A DNA stretch of 64,000 nucleotides from Ctena decussata (GCA_963989385.1 OZ022499.1:52565757-52629756), one strand, 5' to 3'; shown: positions 1 through 10,551, counted from the first letter of the stretch. Program-made: numbers and translations. The notes: generated from the sequence alone by a model not told the origin.

Positions 1-113
1 TTTGACTTTTGACCCAAAACTTATATATTGACAATTTCAGACATGATAAGTATAAGCCACCTTGCCAATTGTTCAGGTGAGCGATTCAGGGCCTCATGGC
101 CTCTTGTTTTTTA
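1..113. repeat. Tail of an AGGTCA-type dispersed repeat
   Basis: The window opens inside a repeat. 'tttgacttttgaccc', 'attgacaatttcagaca' and the closing 'gggcctcatggcctcttgtt' all recur at the end of the long repeat finishing near 23348. Only the last part of a unit is present. Confidence 0.75.
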
Positions 114-765
114 TGTCGTGCTGCGCCTCATTAATATTCAGACCTTTAAACATTGCTACTAGGTCCACTCCGTTCGCACACAATTTGAGCCCGTTTGGTT
201 TATCGAAGAATAAACGCCGTCTTCTGTTCGCTCTGGACCAAAAAAGGTGCGCTGAACCAGCATTAGAGAAAGTTTAGTTGGAATTGTAATACCATAAAGA
301 GCGCAAATTGGTTTTAATATGACATGTACACTTGTTTCCAAAGGATCCATCTTTTTAACAGTTATTTATTCTACTACCCATGTTGTTATGAGCTGTTCGG
401 CGCCCTTAAAATTGTTCTTTCCAACATCGTAGTTTATATTTCCTCATATGTTTTCTTCACACCGAAATGCTAATAATATGATCCGTCTAAACTAAACAAA
501 TGCACAAGCTAATCCGAGTAAATACAGAGATTTTTTGTCTCGACTCCTCTCAAAACGTGATTGGTTTGACAGCCATGTCCGTGACGCATATATGACTCGT
601 AGATGCCAATTTTGGGAGTACGTGTAGGATCTTGCAATTAGATACTATCATTTCTTAGATGATTAGTTATCGCCCCTTTATGGAAATATAGGCTGCAATG
701 TGAGTTCACTGAGAGCGAGGGGAAACAAACTCTTAGAGAAAATTCATTGACCCACCATAGACATT
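114..765. other. Unassigned sequence
   Basis: I see no convincing exon, RNA gene or repeat. The two short opposed ORFs near 62-350 have no recognisable domain and partly overlap the repeat tail. Confidence 0.5.
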
Positions 766-1003
766 TGAGCCGCGACACGACAAAACCAACAATGTGGTTG
801 TGCGGCCAGCGCAGACTCAGATCAGCCTGGGCATCCGCCCAGTTTTACCAGACTATTCGTTTAATGCTCAAAGGGTAGCTAAGAGTCTTAGCTACCGCCA
901 TGCGGACAGCGAAGACTCTGATCAGACTGGGCGGATGCCCAGGCTGATCTGAGTCTGCGCTGGGCGCACAACCACATTGTTGGTTTTGTCGTGTCGCGGC
1001 TCA
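766..1003. mobile_element. MITE-A copy 1 (palindromic, 238 bp)
   Basis: The ends are perfect inverted repeats, TGAGCCGCGACACGAC... and ...GTCGTGTCGCGGCTCA, and pairing extends through most of the element (ccaacaatgtggttgtg against cacaaccacattgttgg). The centre carries nested palindromes around ctctgatcagactgggcgga. There is no coding capacity. This is the cleanest of eight copies and serves as the reference. No convincing target-site duplication is visible beyond short T or A runs. Confidence 0.85.
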
Positions 1004-1216
1004 TTTAGAGGGTCGTCATGTAATCATCCTTGTCTAATTATATTATCAGATACTTGAATTGACGCAACAATGCTCTGTGGTGCCATTTTGCTTGCAATGC
1101 CACCTGAAATATGTTATTGGGACGCTCACGCCTCATAGAAAATTCAGACACCATTCAAATTCTTTCTAATTGCCTCATTTGAAATGTGGTAGTTTCTTAC
1201 TGATTCTTCCTTTAGG

Positions 1217-1718
1217 TACAGTACCGTGCCAAAAGTGAGTCGACTTTTTCTAAAAACCCAAAGACTTACATTTATTTTTCAGTGCGCAAGAAAATTAACT
1301 GTGTTAAATCTGCCTACAGGATTGAACTAAAAATTCTACCGTCAGAAAACTTAATGATTATGGCAATAAAAACTTATTTTATTTAATTTTTCAATGACGC
1401 ATATTTGAACTGCAGTATTTTGAATGCGGTTCGTCGTGATTTTTGTCCGTTTAACGGCGACGTTACCATTAACGTCAATGGAAAACGTGTGTTTCTAAAT
1501 TTTCACCGTTGTATAAACTGTTATTTTTCGCAAACTAAAGACTCCAGGCTGTTGAGTATTTTTCGTATATTGCCTTATTCACCGACCTTTCTATCAGTAT
1601 ATATTTTATTGCGATCTGCTAAGCAGACGCAGCACAATTAGTTTTCTTGCACACTGACAAATACACGTAAGTCAATGGGATTCTAAAAAAGTTGACTCAC
1701 TTTTGGCACGGTGCTGTA
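1217..1718. mobile_element. Tc1/mariner-like non-autonomous element
   Basis: Inverted ends: TACAGTACCGTGCCAAAAG at the left and, read on the other strand, TACAGCACCGTGCCAAAAG at the right, continuing with mismatches for roughly 100 bp. The terminal TA on each side fits the TA target duplication of the superfamily, and CAGT-type termini are typical of Tc1-like elements. The internal 78-codon ORF (1405-1641) shows no DDE/D transposase motif, so I treat it as a deletion derivative or MITE. Confidence 0.7.
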
Positions 1719-1968
1719 TATGGGCACAACTCAATGTTTTCCCGTTTTTTGTTGTTGTTTTTTTTTTGTTTTTTTTTTGACAAGGGAAAACTTTTGTCAC
1801 TTCCTGTTTCCCTTTTTAAAGACAAACTCTTCCAGAAAGGAGCTTAGCACTGCCTAAGCTTTCCATCAATCTCTATATAAAACTATCATCAAACTTTTAA
1901 TTAGGCCAGGCATGATCGTCTATCTGTAGACACTGATGCCTAACTTGATAATGAAGAGCGTTCTAAAT

Positions 1969-2341
1969 TGAGCCGCGACACTACAAAACCAGCAAAGTGG
2001 CATGTGCGCCCAGTGAAGACTCATATTAGCCTGAGGATCCGCCCAGTCTGACATGAGTCTTCAGCAGTTTGGAGCCTTACATACCCTTAAAGCGCACAGC
2101 CGAGACTCTGATCAGACTTGGCATCCACAGAAAAGACTCTGATCAGACTGGAATGCCCAGTCTGACAAGAGTCCTCGGCAGTTTGGAGCCTTAGCTACCC
2201 TTAAAGCGCACAGCGATGACTCTGATCAGACTGGACATCCACAGCAAAGACTCTGATCAGACTGGGCGGATGTCCAGGCTGATCTGAGTCTTCGCTGGGC
2301 GCACATACCACTTTCAGTTGTTTTTCTCGTGTCACGGCTCA
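1969..2341. mobile_element. MITE-A copy 2, internally expanded
   Basis: Ends TGAGCCGCGACACTAC and GTGTCACGGCTCA. It is about 135 bp longer than other copies because the central block (ctctgatcagactgg ... ttaaagcgcacagc) is duplicated inside the element. It lies 163 bp downstream of the stop codon of the minus-strand CD225 gene, in its presumed 3' region. Confidence 0.8.
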
Positions 2342-2504
2342 TTTTTATATGCAGAGCTGCTTTAAATTTATGAGCACTGCTCACTGTATATTGCATCCAT
2401 GTGACTGTTTCAATGACTGTAACCTTCCAGCAGTAGGCGTCATTTAAAAGCAAAAAAAAAAAAAATAAGGAAATGTGAACAGTGTAGTGACAATTAGTTT
2501 TGTT

Positions 2505-2654
2505 TCAGTATAGCTCATACGCTTTAAGTCGCACAAAATAAATAACAACTCCTAAACCGACTCCAACAACCACTGTCGCCACCATGGCCGTTATGGCTTT
2601 ATTCCGATAACACCTGCCTAGCTGGTAATCACCTTGGCGAAAATATTCAGTTGA
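2505..2654 (-). CDS. CD225 gene, terminal coding exon (TM2)
   Basis: Acceptor ttctttttcag precedes the exon, and a phase-0 junction joins Lys of the previous exon to STEYFRQGDYQ. It encodes 49 residues and TGA. The Gly-Asp pair and the hydrophobic VATVVVGVGLGVVIYF segment are the second half of the CD225 domain. The tail after the membrane segment is only nine residues (RLKAYELY preceded by Val). No canonical AATAAA was found close downstream on this strand. Confidence 0.8.
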   Translation of the reverse strand, partial: STEYFRQGDYQLGRCYRNKAITAMVATVVVGVGLGVVIYFVRLKAYELY

Positions 2655-5497
2655 CTGAAAAAGAAGTGAAGCAAAAATTAGAACTTTCCGCGGGCCCGAC
2701 CTTTTCCTTGCTTTTTTTTAAATACATTTATTGACATAACATTGTCAGTGCCATGGCTGATTACTTTGGCTTGAATACAGCTATACAGCTGACTATTTTA
2801 TGCAAGATTTCATCATTAGTATAAAAACAGAGATAAATCTACACATACAGGTAAGAACAAAGAACCAATCAAAGGTTCTTTAGTCTTACATGTACTTGTG
2901 CATGGTTTTTCTATTCGCTTTTAGACTTGGTCTGGATGATTATTTCTGATGACATAAAAATGAGCCGCGACGCGAGAAAACCAACAATGTGGTTGTGCGG
3001 TCCGTGCAGACTCAGATCAGCCTTGGCATCAAACCAGTCCGACCAGACTCTTCGCTAAGCGCTCTAAGCGTAGCTAAGAGTCTAAGCTACCTCCACGCGG
3101 ACAGCGAAGACTCTGGTCAGACTGGGCGGATGCCCAGGCTGATCAGAGTCTGCGCTGGGCGCACAACCACAGTGTTGGTTTTGTCATGTCGCGGCTCAAA
3201 TGGTAAAACATGGATAAATACATGTAAGACTAAGGAGCCATAAACAAATACTTTCAAGCTGAAACGGAGAAGGACATACAAACAGATGTACCGAAAGCGC
3301 GGATGCCCTGAGCTTCTGTATGTTGGGAAAGGAATGTGAATTATAAAGATGCACTGCTTTAGATAATAGTGAAGTAAAATGTATTTTTGAAAAGTGGACG
3401 GGTACATATCTATGTTTTTCTGACATTTTTACAAAGGTGACAATACTTTCGTTTCTCTGATTGCTTCCTGTGTGACGAACGCTTCTAAAAATGGTTCTTG
3501 CTATTCAAGGTCACTTAATTAGCAAAAAAAAAAAAACATTTTTTGAAGCGTTCATAGTGGTCATATCCGATATACGGCAATTCAACAATTGCCCATTGCA
3601 AGCTGAAGGTGTGATTGAAACTACACAAAAGTAGTTGTTCAAATAACAAGTAAGCGGCGACACGGCAAAACCAACAAAGTGGCATGTCCGCCGAAGGAAG
3701 ACAATAGGATCAGTCTTCGCTGTCCGCATGGAGCTAGCTTAAACCCTTAGCTACCCCATAAAGCGCAAAACGAACACTGGTCAGACTGAGCGGATGCCCA
3801 GGCTGTCTGAGTCTGCGCTGGTCGCACATGCTACTTTGTTCGTTTTCTCGTGTCGCGGCTGAGTTTACCTTGCCAGCATAGTATAGTCCAGCGATTCCGA
3901 GACACCAACAGAAGCAAAAGCAAATCAAGCACGCTGGAATAGTAAGGTCTGCGGGAATATCAGTCACAACAATGATTGGTCGGTTCATTGTACGAGTCCG
4001 CGGCTGTAAATGAGATTGAATAGCAATTTGTTGTTCTCGTTAAACTAAATAAATTGAAAACAGAACAAGATAAAATAAAATATGAAACTACGAGTACTTT
4101 AATGAGAAGACCACACTGTTGTAGCATACTGTGGTTGACCTAGTGTTATTGCATAAAGAGCAGTGCCGTACGCTATTTACAGCCGTGCATTAAAAACCGT
4201 GTATAAACAAGGAAATTCACGCACTGTTAATGCACTTTGAGGCTTTTCATATGCAAGATGCAAGCCAATACTCAATTATTACAGAAGCAAGCAGAATGTT
4301 TGAAGTTGCAGATATCTATAAAACACTTATACGAAAACACTTATACGAAAGAGTTATAAAATAATTTGGATATTGTAAAAATGACTGCAGACGACGTCGA
4401 GTGAAAACTTTAGTGAACATGATTTAGGCTTGTGAACTGCTACTAACATTTTGAGCAAATCACGTTAAGTGACCATGGGTGGAAAGGTTCAAGTACTTTG
4501 ATGGAAATACATTGTGCGTGTATGTATCTGCTAGGTAATGGCGATGAGGCTGAAAATGTACCTAATCATTTTCCTTATTTTGGTAGCACTGTGGTTGAAT
4601 GTATGCAATAACAGCGATCAAACGTTATGGTTGCCTTAGCAATAACGTGATGCCATTTTGCGATCAACGTGCTAAAGACGGATTACCGTGTGTCAGTCCG
4701 AAGTGGAACCACTTGAGGTTGCACTGTGGTAAAACGCTGAAGTAGATCGAGATCGTGCACTGAAGATAGTTTCGCCAAAATAATGTTTCAAAACAGTATC
4801 AACGTACAAAGAAAAACTGTGTTATACCGATTTTTGTGTTGGAGACTGTAACATGTGCCTCTGATCAAGCTGCCACAGGTTCGTGGCCCGCTGGAGGCAA
4901 AAAATATATTCAACCGTAAACGGGATTCCATTGCACACGGCCTTTCATTATTCCCTCCCATCGTCCTGATATGACTGAAATTCTGTCAAAAGGACGAAAA
5001 CTTGCAAGTCATCCATCCAGCCAACCAGGAGTGCCTTTCAAAAAAGCAGTCCTATGATTTATTTTAATCAAATAAAACCAAAAGGTTTCTTTTTATGTTT
5101 TGAATGACCGTCAACCAAACCTGTTGTATAAGCGGCTTAGGGCTAGGAGGGCACCCAACCGCTTCCTCGTAATTTGGTGGATCGTATCCGACATGGTAGG
5201 GATTTGACTGTTGTTGTGGTTCATTTGTTGGATCTTGATTTGGTGGATCGTATCCGACATGGTAGGGATTTGACTGTTGTTGTGGTTCATTTGTTGGATC
5301 TTGATTTGGTGGATCGTATCCGACATGGTAGGGATTTGACTGTCGTTGTGGTTCATTCGTTGGATCTTGATTTGGTGGATCGTACCCGACATGGTAGGGA
5401 TTTGACTGTTGTTGTGGTTCATTTGTTGGATCTTGATCATATCCCGCATGGTAAGGGTTTGTCTGTTGCTGACCATTAAATCCGATAGAATTAGTTT
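2505..5497 (-). CDS. CD225/dispanin (IFITM-related) membrane protein, 5'-incomplete
   Basis: Three minus-strand exons join in frame: 5497-5121, 4003-3869 and 2654-2505, giving 219 residues plus stop. The N-terminal part is a Tyr/Pro/Gln-rich repeat region ending in DPPNYEEAV. It is followed by a first membrane segment (TIPACLICFCFCWCLGIAGL), a short polar loop with the family Gly-Asp (RQGDYQLG), a second membrane segment (AMVATVVVGVGLGVVIYFV) and a very short tail. This order is the CD225 fold of dispanins, including vertebrate IFITM and PRRT2. Family members are small membrane proteins of plasma membrane and endosomes; the substrate or role here is unknown. The first exon listed has no start codon and begins at a splice acceptor in phase 1, so a start exon further upstream is missing. 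MITE-A copies lie in both introns and 3' of the gene. The domain is sure; assignment within the family is not. Confidence 0.82.
2961..3198. mobile_element. MITE-A copy 3 (in a CD225 gene intron)
   Basis: TGAGCCGCGACGCGAG ... GTCATGTCGCGGCTCA. Well-conserved copy, 238 bp, in the intron between the two membrane-segment exons. The overlapping short ORFs on both strands are shadows of the repeat. Confidence 0.85.
3651..3862. mobile_element. MITE-A copy 4, abutting a splice donor
   Basis: Left end TAAGCGGCGACACGGC, right end CTCGTGTCGCGGCTGA. The copy is diverged and slightly shortened. Its right edge is 4 bp from the GT of the CD225 exon donor (3868-3867), so the intron begins with 'gtaaac' and then runs straight into the transposon. 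Confidence 0.8.
3869..4003 (-). CDS. CD225 gene, exon with first membrane segment
   Basis: Acceptor ctcatttacag and donor aag|gtaaac, 135 bp, phase 0 at both ends, encoding 45 residues. It holds the Cys-rich hydrophobic stretch ACLICFCFCWCLGIAGLYYAGK. Clustered cysteines near the first membrane segment are usual in this family, where they can be palmitoylated; that is family knowledge, not shown here. Confidence 0.82.
4004..5120 (-). other. Intron of the CD225 gene
   Basis: 1,117 bp between donor cag|gtttgg and acceptor ctcatttacag. No MITE-A copy lies in it. Around 4590-4680 a segment (gcactgtggttgaatg, caataacagcgatc) resembles sequence near 31610-31650, so it contains part of an uncharacterised dispersed repeat. 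Otherwise I see nothing. Confidence 0.55.
5121..5497 (-). CDS. CD225 gene, Tyr/Pro/Gln repeat exon
   Basis: Acceptor aaattttccag, donor caacag|gtttgg; 377 bp as 2 nt plus 125 codons, open throughout in the frame that joins the next exon. It encodes about four copies of a 22-residue repeat (DPTNEPQQQSNPYHVGYDPP then NQ), encoded by a near-identical 66-bp DNA repeat. The last copy changes to DPPNYEEAV followed by GCPPSPKPLIQQ. PPNY fits the PPxY motif bound by WW domains, and NPYHVGY offers repeated cytosolic tyrosine motifs. The longer ORFs in the other frames of this block are shadows. Confidence 0.75.
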
Positions 5498-5753
5498 CTG
5501 GAAAATTTATGTTAAACGCTTAATATCTGCGGTATCAAAATTTCACGGCTTATTGAAAGTAACATATTGGCGCAGATTATTTTTGGCGTCCAGGATATAC
5601 CAAAATAGAATTTCATGTAAATTTGTAACAATTTCTTCACTTGTCTGTCAGACTATACATTGAACATCTTTAAAATCGCCTCGTCCTGGCGATTCTAATG
5701 GGATGCCATAATGTATAGTTAAATGACGGTAAACATGGTGTAGAACTTCTAAT

Positions 5754-5997
5754 TGAGTCACGACGTGAGAAACCTAACAAAGTGGTTGTGCGCCCAGCGC
5801 AGACTCTGATCAGCCTGGGCATCCGCCCAGTCTGATCAGAGTCTGAGTCTTCGCTGCCCGCATGAAGATAGCTTAGGCCCTTAGCTACCCTGTAAGCGCC
5901 TAGGGAAGACACTTATCAGACTGGGCCGATGCCCAGGCTGATTTGAGTCTGCGCTGGGCGCAGAACCACTTTGTTGGTTTTCTCGTGTCGCGGCTCA
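5754..5997. mobile_element. MITE-A copy 5
   Basis: TGAGTCACGACGTGAG ... CTCGTGTCGCGGCTCA, 244 bp. The pairing continues one step outward as aat/att on the two flanks. It lies upstream of the repeat exon of the CD225 gene. Confidence 0.8.
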
Positions 5998-6079
5998 ATT
6001 ATCAAATACTCATTAGGTACTTCTTCTAATATGAACCTCTGTTTTACTGTGCGTATGTTATTTTGAAAATAGAATACAG

Positions 6080-6800
6080 TGTCTGATTAACCAAAGCAGG
6101 ACCAAGGGCTCGACCGCCAACCAGATAAGGCCCCCACCCCCACACACCAGTAATTTCATTGCTGGCCGTCCCAAGGCGGCACTTCTGTTTTGGTTCTTCT
6201 TAGTTGTTTCATTGGTTGGTTATGGTTGGCTTGGGCTTAACGGCCCTTTGAGACAGTAATTCAGTCTATATCGAGTCGTCTCCCAAAGAGAGGGAGAAAG
6301 AAAGAAAATGATAGACGAGAGACAAAATGTCCAAACAACCCGCACCTCCTGCAAGCACAGAAGGCCCTTGCCCTACTATTATCCAAATCAGTAGGACGCC
6401 CAGGCACTGGAAGTTATACCCAGCACCATCACACCACCCAACCGCCCCAAGTTGTTTCATGTGCTGTTGGTCGCTTTGACTATTTTAATATATGGTTTGT
6501 TATATTAAGGCTAGCCTGACGTTAAAGAATTGAAAATACGTAAAAATAGATGTTTTATTTTTTACGTATAAATTGTCCTTATTGTCAGGGTTGGTGCTTT
6601 TTGTAAGACTGTTGTGTGGGCGGTGGTTGTTTTTGTTGGGTTGAACAACTAAGTATCTGATGAACCAAGGTAGAACAAAGGGCGAGGGTTGCTCGACCAC
6701 AAACAGGTTAAGCCGCCCCCTCCCCACCTCCGTAATTTCATTACTGGCCGTCCCAAGGCGGCAGTGCTGTTTTGGTTCTTCTATGTTGTTTTATGTGTTG
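6080..6800. repeat. Direct-repeat pair around 'ggccgtcccaaggcggc'
   Basis: Two diverged direct copies, about 6080-6225 and 6640-6800, share 'aatttcatt.ctggccgtc', 'ccaaggcggca' and 'ctgttttggttcttct'. They bracket the segment shared with 47178. I cannot tell whether they are LTR-like ends or a retroposon 3' region duplicated in tandem. No protein domain lies between them. Confidence 0.5.
6264..6460. repeat. Dispersed repeat shared with 47178-47390
   Basis: 'gtctcccaaagagaggg', 'atgtccaaacaa', 'ccctac.attatccaaa', 'gtaggacgcccaggcactg' and 'acccagcaccatc' all have close counterparts at 47178-47390 in the same orientation. The short minus-strand ORFs of both loci are correspondingly similar, which shows a common repeat rather than a gene. 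Confidence 0.6.
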
Positions 6801-7646
6801 TTAGTTGCTATGTCTGTTATTGATATATGTTTGTGATGTTCGGGCTAGCCCGTTGACCACCTACATGGGAAATGGCTGTTCACATGGCTGCCGCTGGTAT
6901 TGTCTTTGGTGGTGAATAATTTTGTGTTGTCTCTTTCCAACATGTTGTCTTGGGTTGGATCTGGGATTTAATTGTGTCAGTTCCTGAGAATTTTCCTCCT
7001 CACTTTTTTTTTTTATATATTTTAGCGTTATTTACCTCAACCGCCAACCGGTTTTTGCGTAACATGAAAAACCGGGAGTTTCAGTATAATCTTCGGCTTC
7101 GTGGTCAGTTTATTTCAAGACAACTTTTTTAATTTCCAAATGACGTCATAATATATTCTATATTATAGAATATAGCGCGTAGAATGCGTACTCGTAGCTA
7201 TTTTACATTCGTATTCTTGTTACAAGTTTCCACGTATACACCTCCCCTAGTTTCGAACTAAAACAGCACTCACCAAAGCACTGTTTCGGTTTCGGATATG
7301 GGGGGACGATTGATTACAAAAAGACTATAAAACCCACGACAAAATCGCGAATATTGTCTGAAAGTACTCATGACTACACACTCTATGAGCTTCAGTTTGA
7401 AAGAAATAACGAAATTGTTAGATAAAGGGGAAGCATTCCCTGGCTTTTCCTCGTTCAAAATTAAGTGAGAAAACACATGATCGTCCACCCTGGTTATAGG
7501 TGACTACTACATTTAGAACGCAGATTATTCGTGTAGCATGGTCTGCATTCGGTCAATTCCCGATCAATTCCCACCCCGCATGCATGTACACACCTGTGAC
7601 TTTTGGTGGTCAGTATTGGTTCACTGACAAATGCCGAAGCATCACA
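6801..7646. other. Unassigned stretch upstream of the CD225 gene
   Basis: No recognised repeat. A minus-strand open stretch (7488-7270) ends at 'gctttg|gtgagtgc', a strong splice-donor match, and could be a 5' exon of the CD225 gene. Its coding frame there has no recognisable domain and its phase (2) does not fit the phase-1 acceptor at 5497, so I do not call it. Confidence 0.3.
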
Positions 7647-7880
7647 TAAGCCGCGACACGACAAAAACAAGAAAGTGGCAAGTGCGCCCAGCGAAGACTC
7701 AGATCAGCCTGGGCATCCGCCCAGTCTGATCAGAATCTTTGCTGTCAGCAAGGAGGCAGCATAGTCCCTGGCTACGTCCTTGCTGGCAGCGAAGATTCTG
7801 ATCAGACTGGGCGGATGGCCAGGCTGAATTGAGTCTTCGATGGGAGCACAAGCTACTTTGTTTTGTCATGTTGCTGCTCA
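7647..7880. mobile_element. MITE-A copy 6, at the end of the PDZ gene frame
   Basis: Left end TAAGCCGCGACACGAC, right end TGTCATGTTGCTGCTCA; diverged but full length (234 bp). Its last three bases (tca, 7878-7880) read as TGA on the minus strand and are the stop codon of the adjoining PDZ-gene exon. Confidence 0.75.
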
Positions 7881-8137
7881 TATGTCCCTGCTATGGTTCA
7901 TCGTTGGTGCCAGCAACATAGTCGCGAAATAGTCGAAGTAATCTAGGGTTGATGTGTATGTAAACGGTGAGAGGGCGCTGGAGATGTATGTTACAGATTG
8001 ATCATATGGCTCGAAAGCTCTAGAACGGTATGCAAGAGGACCTGAGGCTGTGTCAAGGTCCAGCCACCAGTTTTTCTTCCCCTGGAATGTGTGTAGATAT
8101 TCAGACCCAAAGTGCTTTTTAAAATGAAGTCTTGTAC
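7878..8137 (-). CDS. PDZ gene, terminal exon
   Basis: Begins after accatttcag, frame G|GT-ACA-AGA, and stays open for 85 codons to a TGA that belongs to MITE-A copy 6. It includes RLHFKKHFGSEYLHTF and FEPYDQSVTYISSALSPF. The distal half has no family support and might be intron or 3' UTR sequence that happens to be open. Confidence 0.55.
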
Positions 8138-8565
8138 CTGAAATGGTAATAATAAGTTGCTGCTTTCTTATTATTATATGGAACGCATCTATAGCGGATT
8201 CTTACCAGAGATATCTGTTCTAGATGGCATACGCTTAACCCCTGGCATTGCACCCGTGACCTTCACCCCTTGATTCTTGTAGAACTTGTCTGTTTCCGTA
8301 TCAACAACCAGCAAAAACACCTCGTTTCCACTGTCAATGATCCTCTGAAAAACAATTGCGTGAGCTTCTTCTTCTACATTAACATCATTTACTTCAACAA
8401 GTATATCTCCTTCTATTAACCCAGCCTCCTCCGCTGGAGAATCAGTTTTTACTAGACAAATATGTGGCCTGCCATCTTGTTCACCTAGTTGCATGGAAAA
8501 TCCGAACCCTGAATAATCTGTCCTCTTCTTGACATGACAAAGTCTTGGAATGAATTGGTTTACTT
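7878..8565 (-). CDS. NHERF-like PDZ protein, last two exons
   Basis: Exons 8565-8206 (360 bp, phase 1 at both ends) and 8137-7878 (260 bp with stop) are separated by a 68-bp intron with sites ctg|gtaaga and accatttcag. The first holds a class I PDZ domain close to those of NHERF1/2 and PDZK1: PRLCHVKK start, carboxylate-binding loop GFGF, SPAEEAGLIEGDILVEVND, a His at the start of the second helix (EEEAHAIV) and FLLVVDTETDKFY. In the family these domains bind C-terminal motifs of transporters and receptors beneath the plasma membrane. The second exon encodes an 85-residue tail rich in aromatic residues that I do not recognise. Upstream exons were not found within the window, so only the 3' end (205 residues) is described. 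Confidence 0.78.
8206..8565 (-). CDS. PDZ-domain exon
   Basis: Acceptor ttttttttgtag, donor ctctg|gtaaga. 119 whole codons hold a complete PDZ fold from PRLC to the post-domain KFYKNQGVKV. The exon is symmetric (phase 1-1), as is common for shuffled domain exons. Confidence 0.85.
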
Positions 8566-8904
8566 CTACAAAAAAAAGACAGGGCATTCAACATTAATGT
8601 CTTAGTAACCCTTTTTAGACCGGAAACCCGTTTTGGGGTATTCTACAGCTAGTGCCGATGCAGTTCAGACGCCGTAAATTTTCTTTTCAAAATACATTAA
8701 ATTAAAGAATAAATCATCAGAAACCCCTAAAACTAGAAATGGACTCATCCAAATGATAAGGATGGACAAGTTCACAGATCAAAAATGAGTTTACTAACCG
8801 CTCAGTAATACCAAACATAGTTAATCTCTTCAGGTGGACGGGTCTATAACTGACTCTACTTGTGCAATGTGCCAGCCATACATATGGTGTGAAAAAAAAA
8901 AACG

Positions 8905-9425
8905 ATTTAAATTGAGCAACAATAACTAAGTTTGGTTTTCGTTTTTCGCTTTTCGATATTCAAGCTCGAATATCGAAAAAGGAAAAGCAAAATATGAAAA
9001 ATTGACATTCGCCATCATGATGAATACCGAAAAGCGAAAAGCATTTTTATTATTATTATTTTTGACATTCGCCTCTGTGTGCAATATCTAAAAACGAAAA
9101 TCAAAAAATAAATTGACATTCTTCATGATGATGAACAGCGAAAAGCAAAAAGCAAACGTTTTTGGCATTCGCCAACATGTCAATTTCGAAAATCGAACAG
9201 CAAAATAAATTTGACATTTGCCATCATGATAAAAAGTGAAAAGCAATATTTTTTTTTACATTCGCCTTCATGTTCACCATGATGAAAATGACAAAAAATG
9301 CTGTTCGTTTTTCGATATTCATCATGATGTCGCATGTCATTTTTTTCGTTTTTCGATTTTCAAGTTCGAATATCTAAAGGCTAAAAAAAATCGAATTAAG
9401 TTATTGTTGTTTTTAAACTCCGCCT
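8905..9425. mobile_element. Foldback element rich in gaaaagc/attcgcc motifs
   Basis: Outer inverted ends: 'acaataactaagtttgg' near 8930 against 'cgaattaagttattgtt' near 9400. Next inward, 'tcgtttttcg.ttttcga' with 'ttcaagctcgaatat' pairs with itself and recurs at the other end. The interior repeats 'gaaaagcgaaaagca' and 'ttgacattcgccatcatga' in both orientations. No coding content. Confidence 0.6.
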
Positions 9426-9429
9426 AGAC

Positions 9430-10548
9430 ATCCAGATTCACAGTTTACCAATTGAGCCACTACGCTTCTTAAAAAACTTTCAGAGAACAATGTTTAGCCT
9501 GATTTCCCTGCATGACTCATCGGGTATTACTATATAATCTAAAAATAAACTGATATTCATTTTCCATTCGTCCACAAATATTCCTAATTTAAAGAGATTT
9601 ACGAGAGAAACAGATTGCTGAAAACCGCATCGAACAATTCTAACCCAAACTGTAGTTATTCACAATTAAAGTTTATGCAAATTAGATTTAAAGTCCCGTC
9701 CACTTCTTCTTTTCTACAGCTTTTCTTGCATTAAGAAATTTGAATTCTAGTTATTATCAACATACTCTGATTCAAAATATTTGAATTTTATTTCATGAGA
9801 TGATGTAACTTGTTACACTTGTCTATTTGAGAAGAAAAGGTATAAAATTATAAAATGTATATATTTCTTTTTAAATTCTAATAATTTGAATTACCGATAT
9901 GACGTCATAAGAGTCCTTGCATTTTTTTTTCAGCTAATTAAAATTTAAATTCCTTATAACTTTTTATGCCTTTGGAATTTCGCCTTACAGTGTTCGACAT
10001 TCTTTTCGATAAAATAGCCTAATACCAGTTATTTCTAGTGATTTAAGTGCATGTTAAAAAAGCAGTACAGTAGCCTCTTGACATGCTTGATGTCTGCTGG
10101 CTTGGGGTTTTCCCCATGCGACATTACTTTCTAAAATTAGATTTCCTGGAATTTTGCAAACTTATGTCCGAAATATTTGGCGCTGTTATTAAATCTTTCT
10201 ATGGATCCGAGAACCAGAGACGTTTTTGAGGCAAACTTTCTTGACGGCAAACTTTATGCAGACGTTACTGACACCATCTAACTTAGCTGAGAGGCGGCAA
10301 CGTCCACGTACAAATTGATGTATCGTAATGACCAACGGCGAAATTCTTTTACCTAGAAAGGCAATGCGAAAGTTTGTTGGATTTTATAATAAAGCAAGTG
10401 TTGACTATTGAGCCTTTAGACATAAAGTAATATCAACCAGAGAGGTCGATATCACATTATTTCGCGTCGATCAATAGTGGAATTCTCTAGTTGACATCAC
10501 ATCATGTCCAATGCCTCAACAGTCAATAATTGTATACGGTGACACGAT
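9430..10548. other. Unassigned AT-rich stretch
   Basis: Nothing recognisable. A partial inverted pair (tgttgactattgag near 10399 and ctcaacagtcaataa near 10515) hints at a decayed foldback element. Confidence 0.45.
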
Positions 10549-10551
10549 TTA

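Noticed and set aside
1405..1641. 78-codon ORF as a transposase
   Set aside because: It lies inside a Tc1-like element but shows no helix-turn-helix or DDE/D motif and is far too short.
5174..5479. 101-codon plus ORF and 121-codon minus ORF over the 66-bp repeat
   Set aside because: Any frame of a 66-bp repeat stays open if one unit is. Only the third frame joins the CD225 exons with correct splice phases.
7270..7488. 72-codon minus ORF with a strong donor as first exon of the CD225 gene
   Set aside because: The donor phase (2) does not fit the phase-1 acceptor at 5497 and the peptide has no family features; a noncoding exon remains possible.
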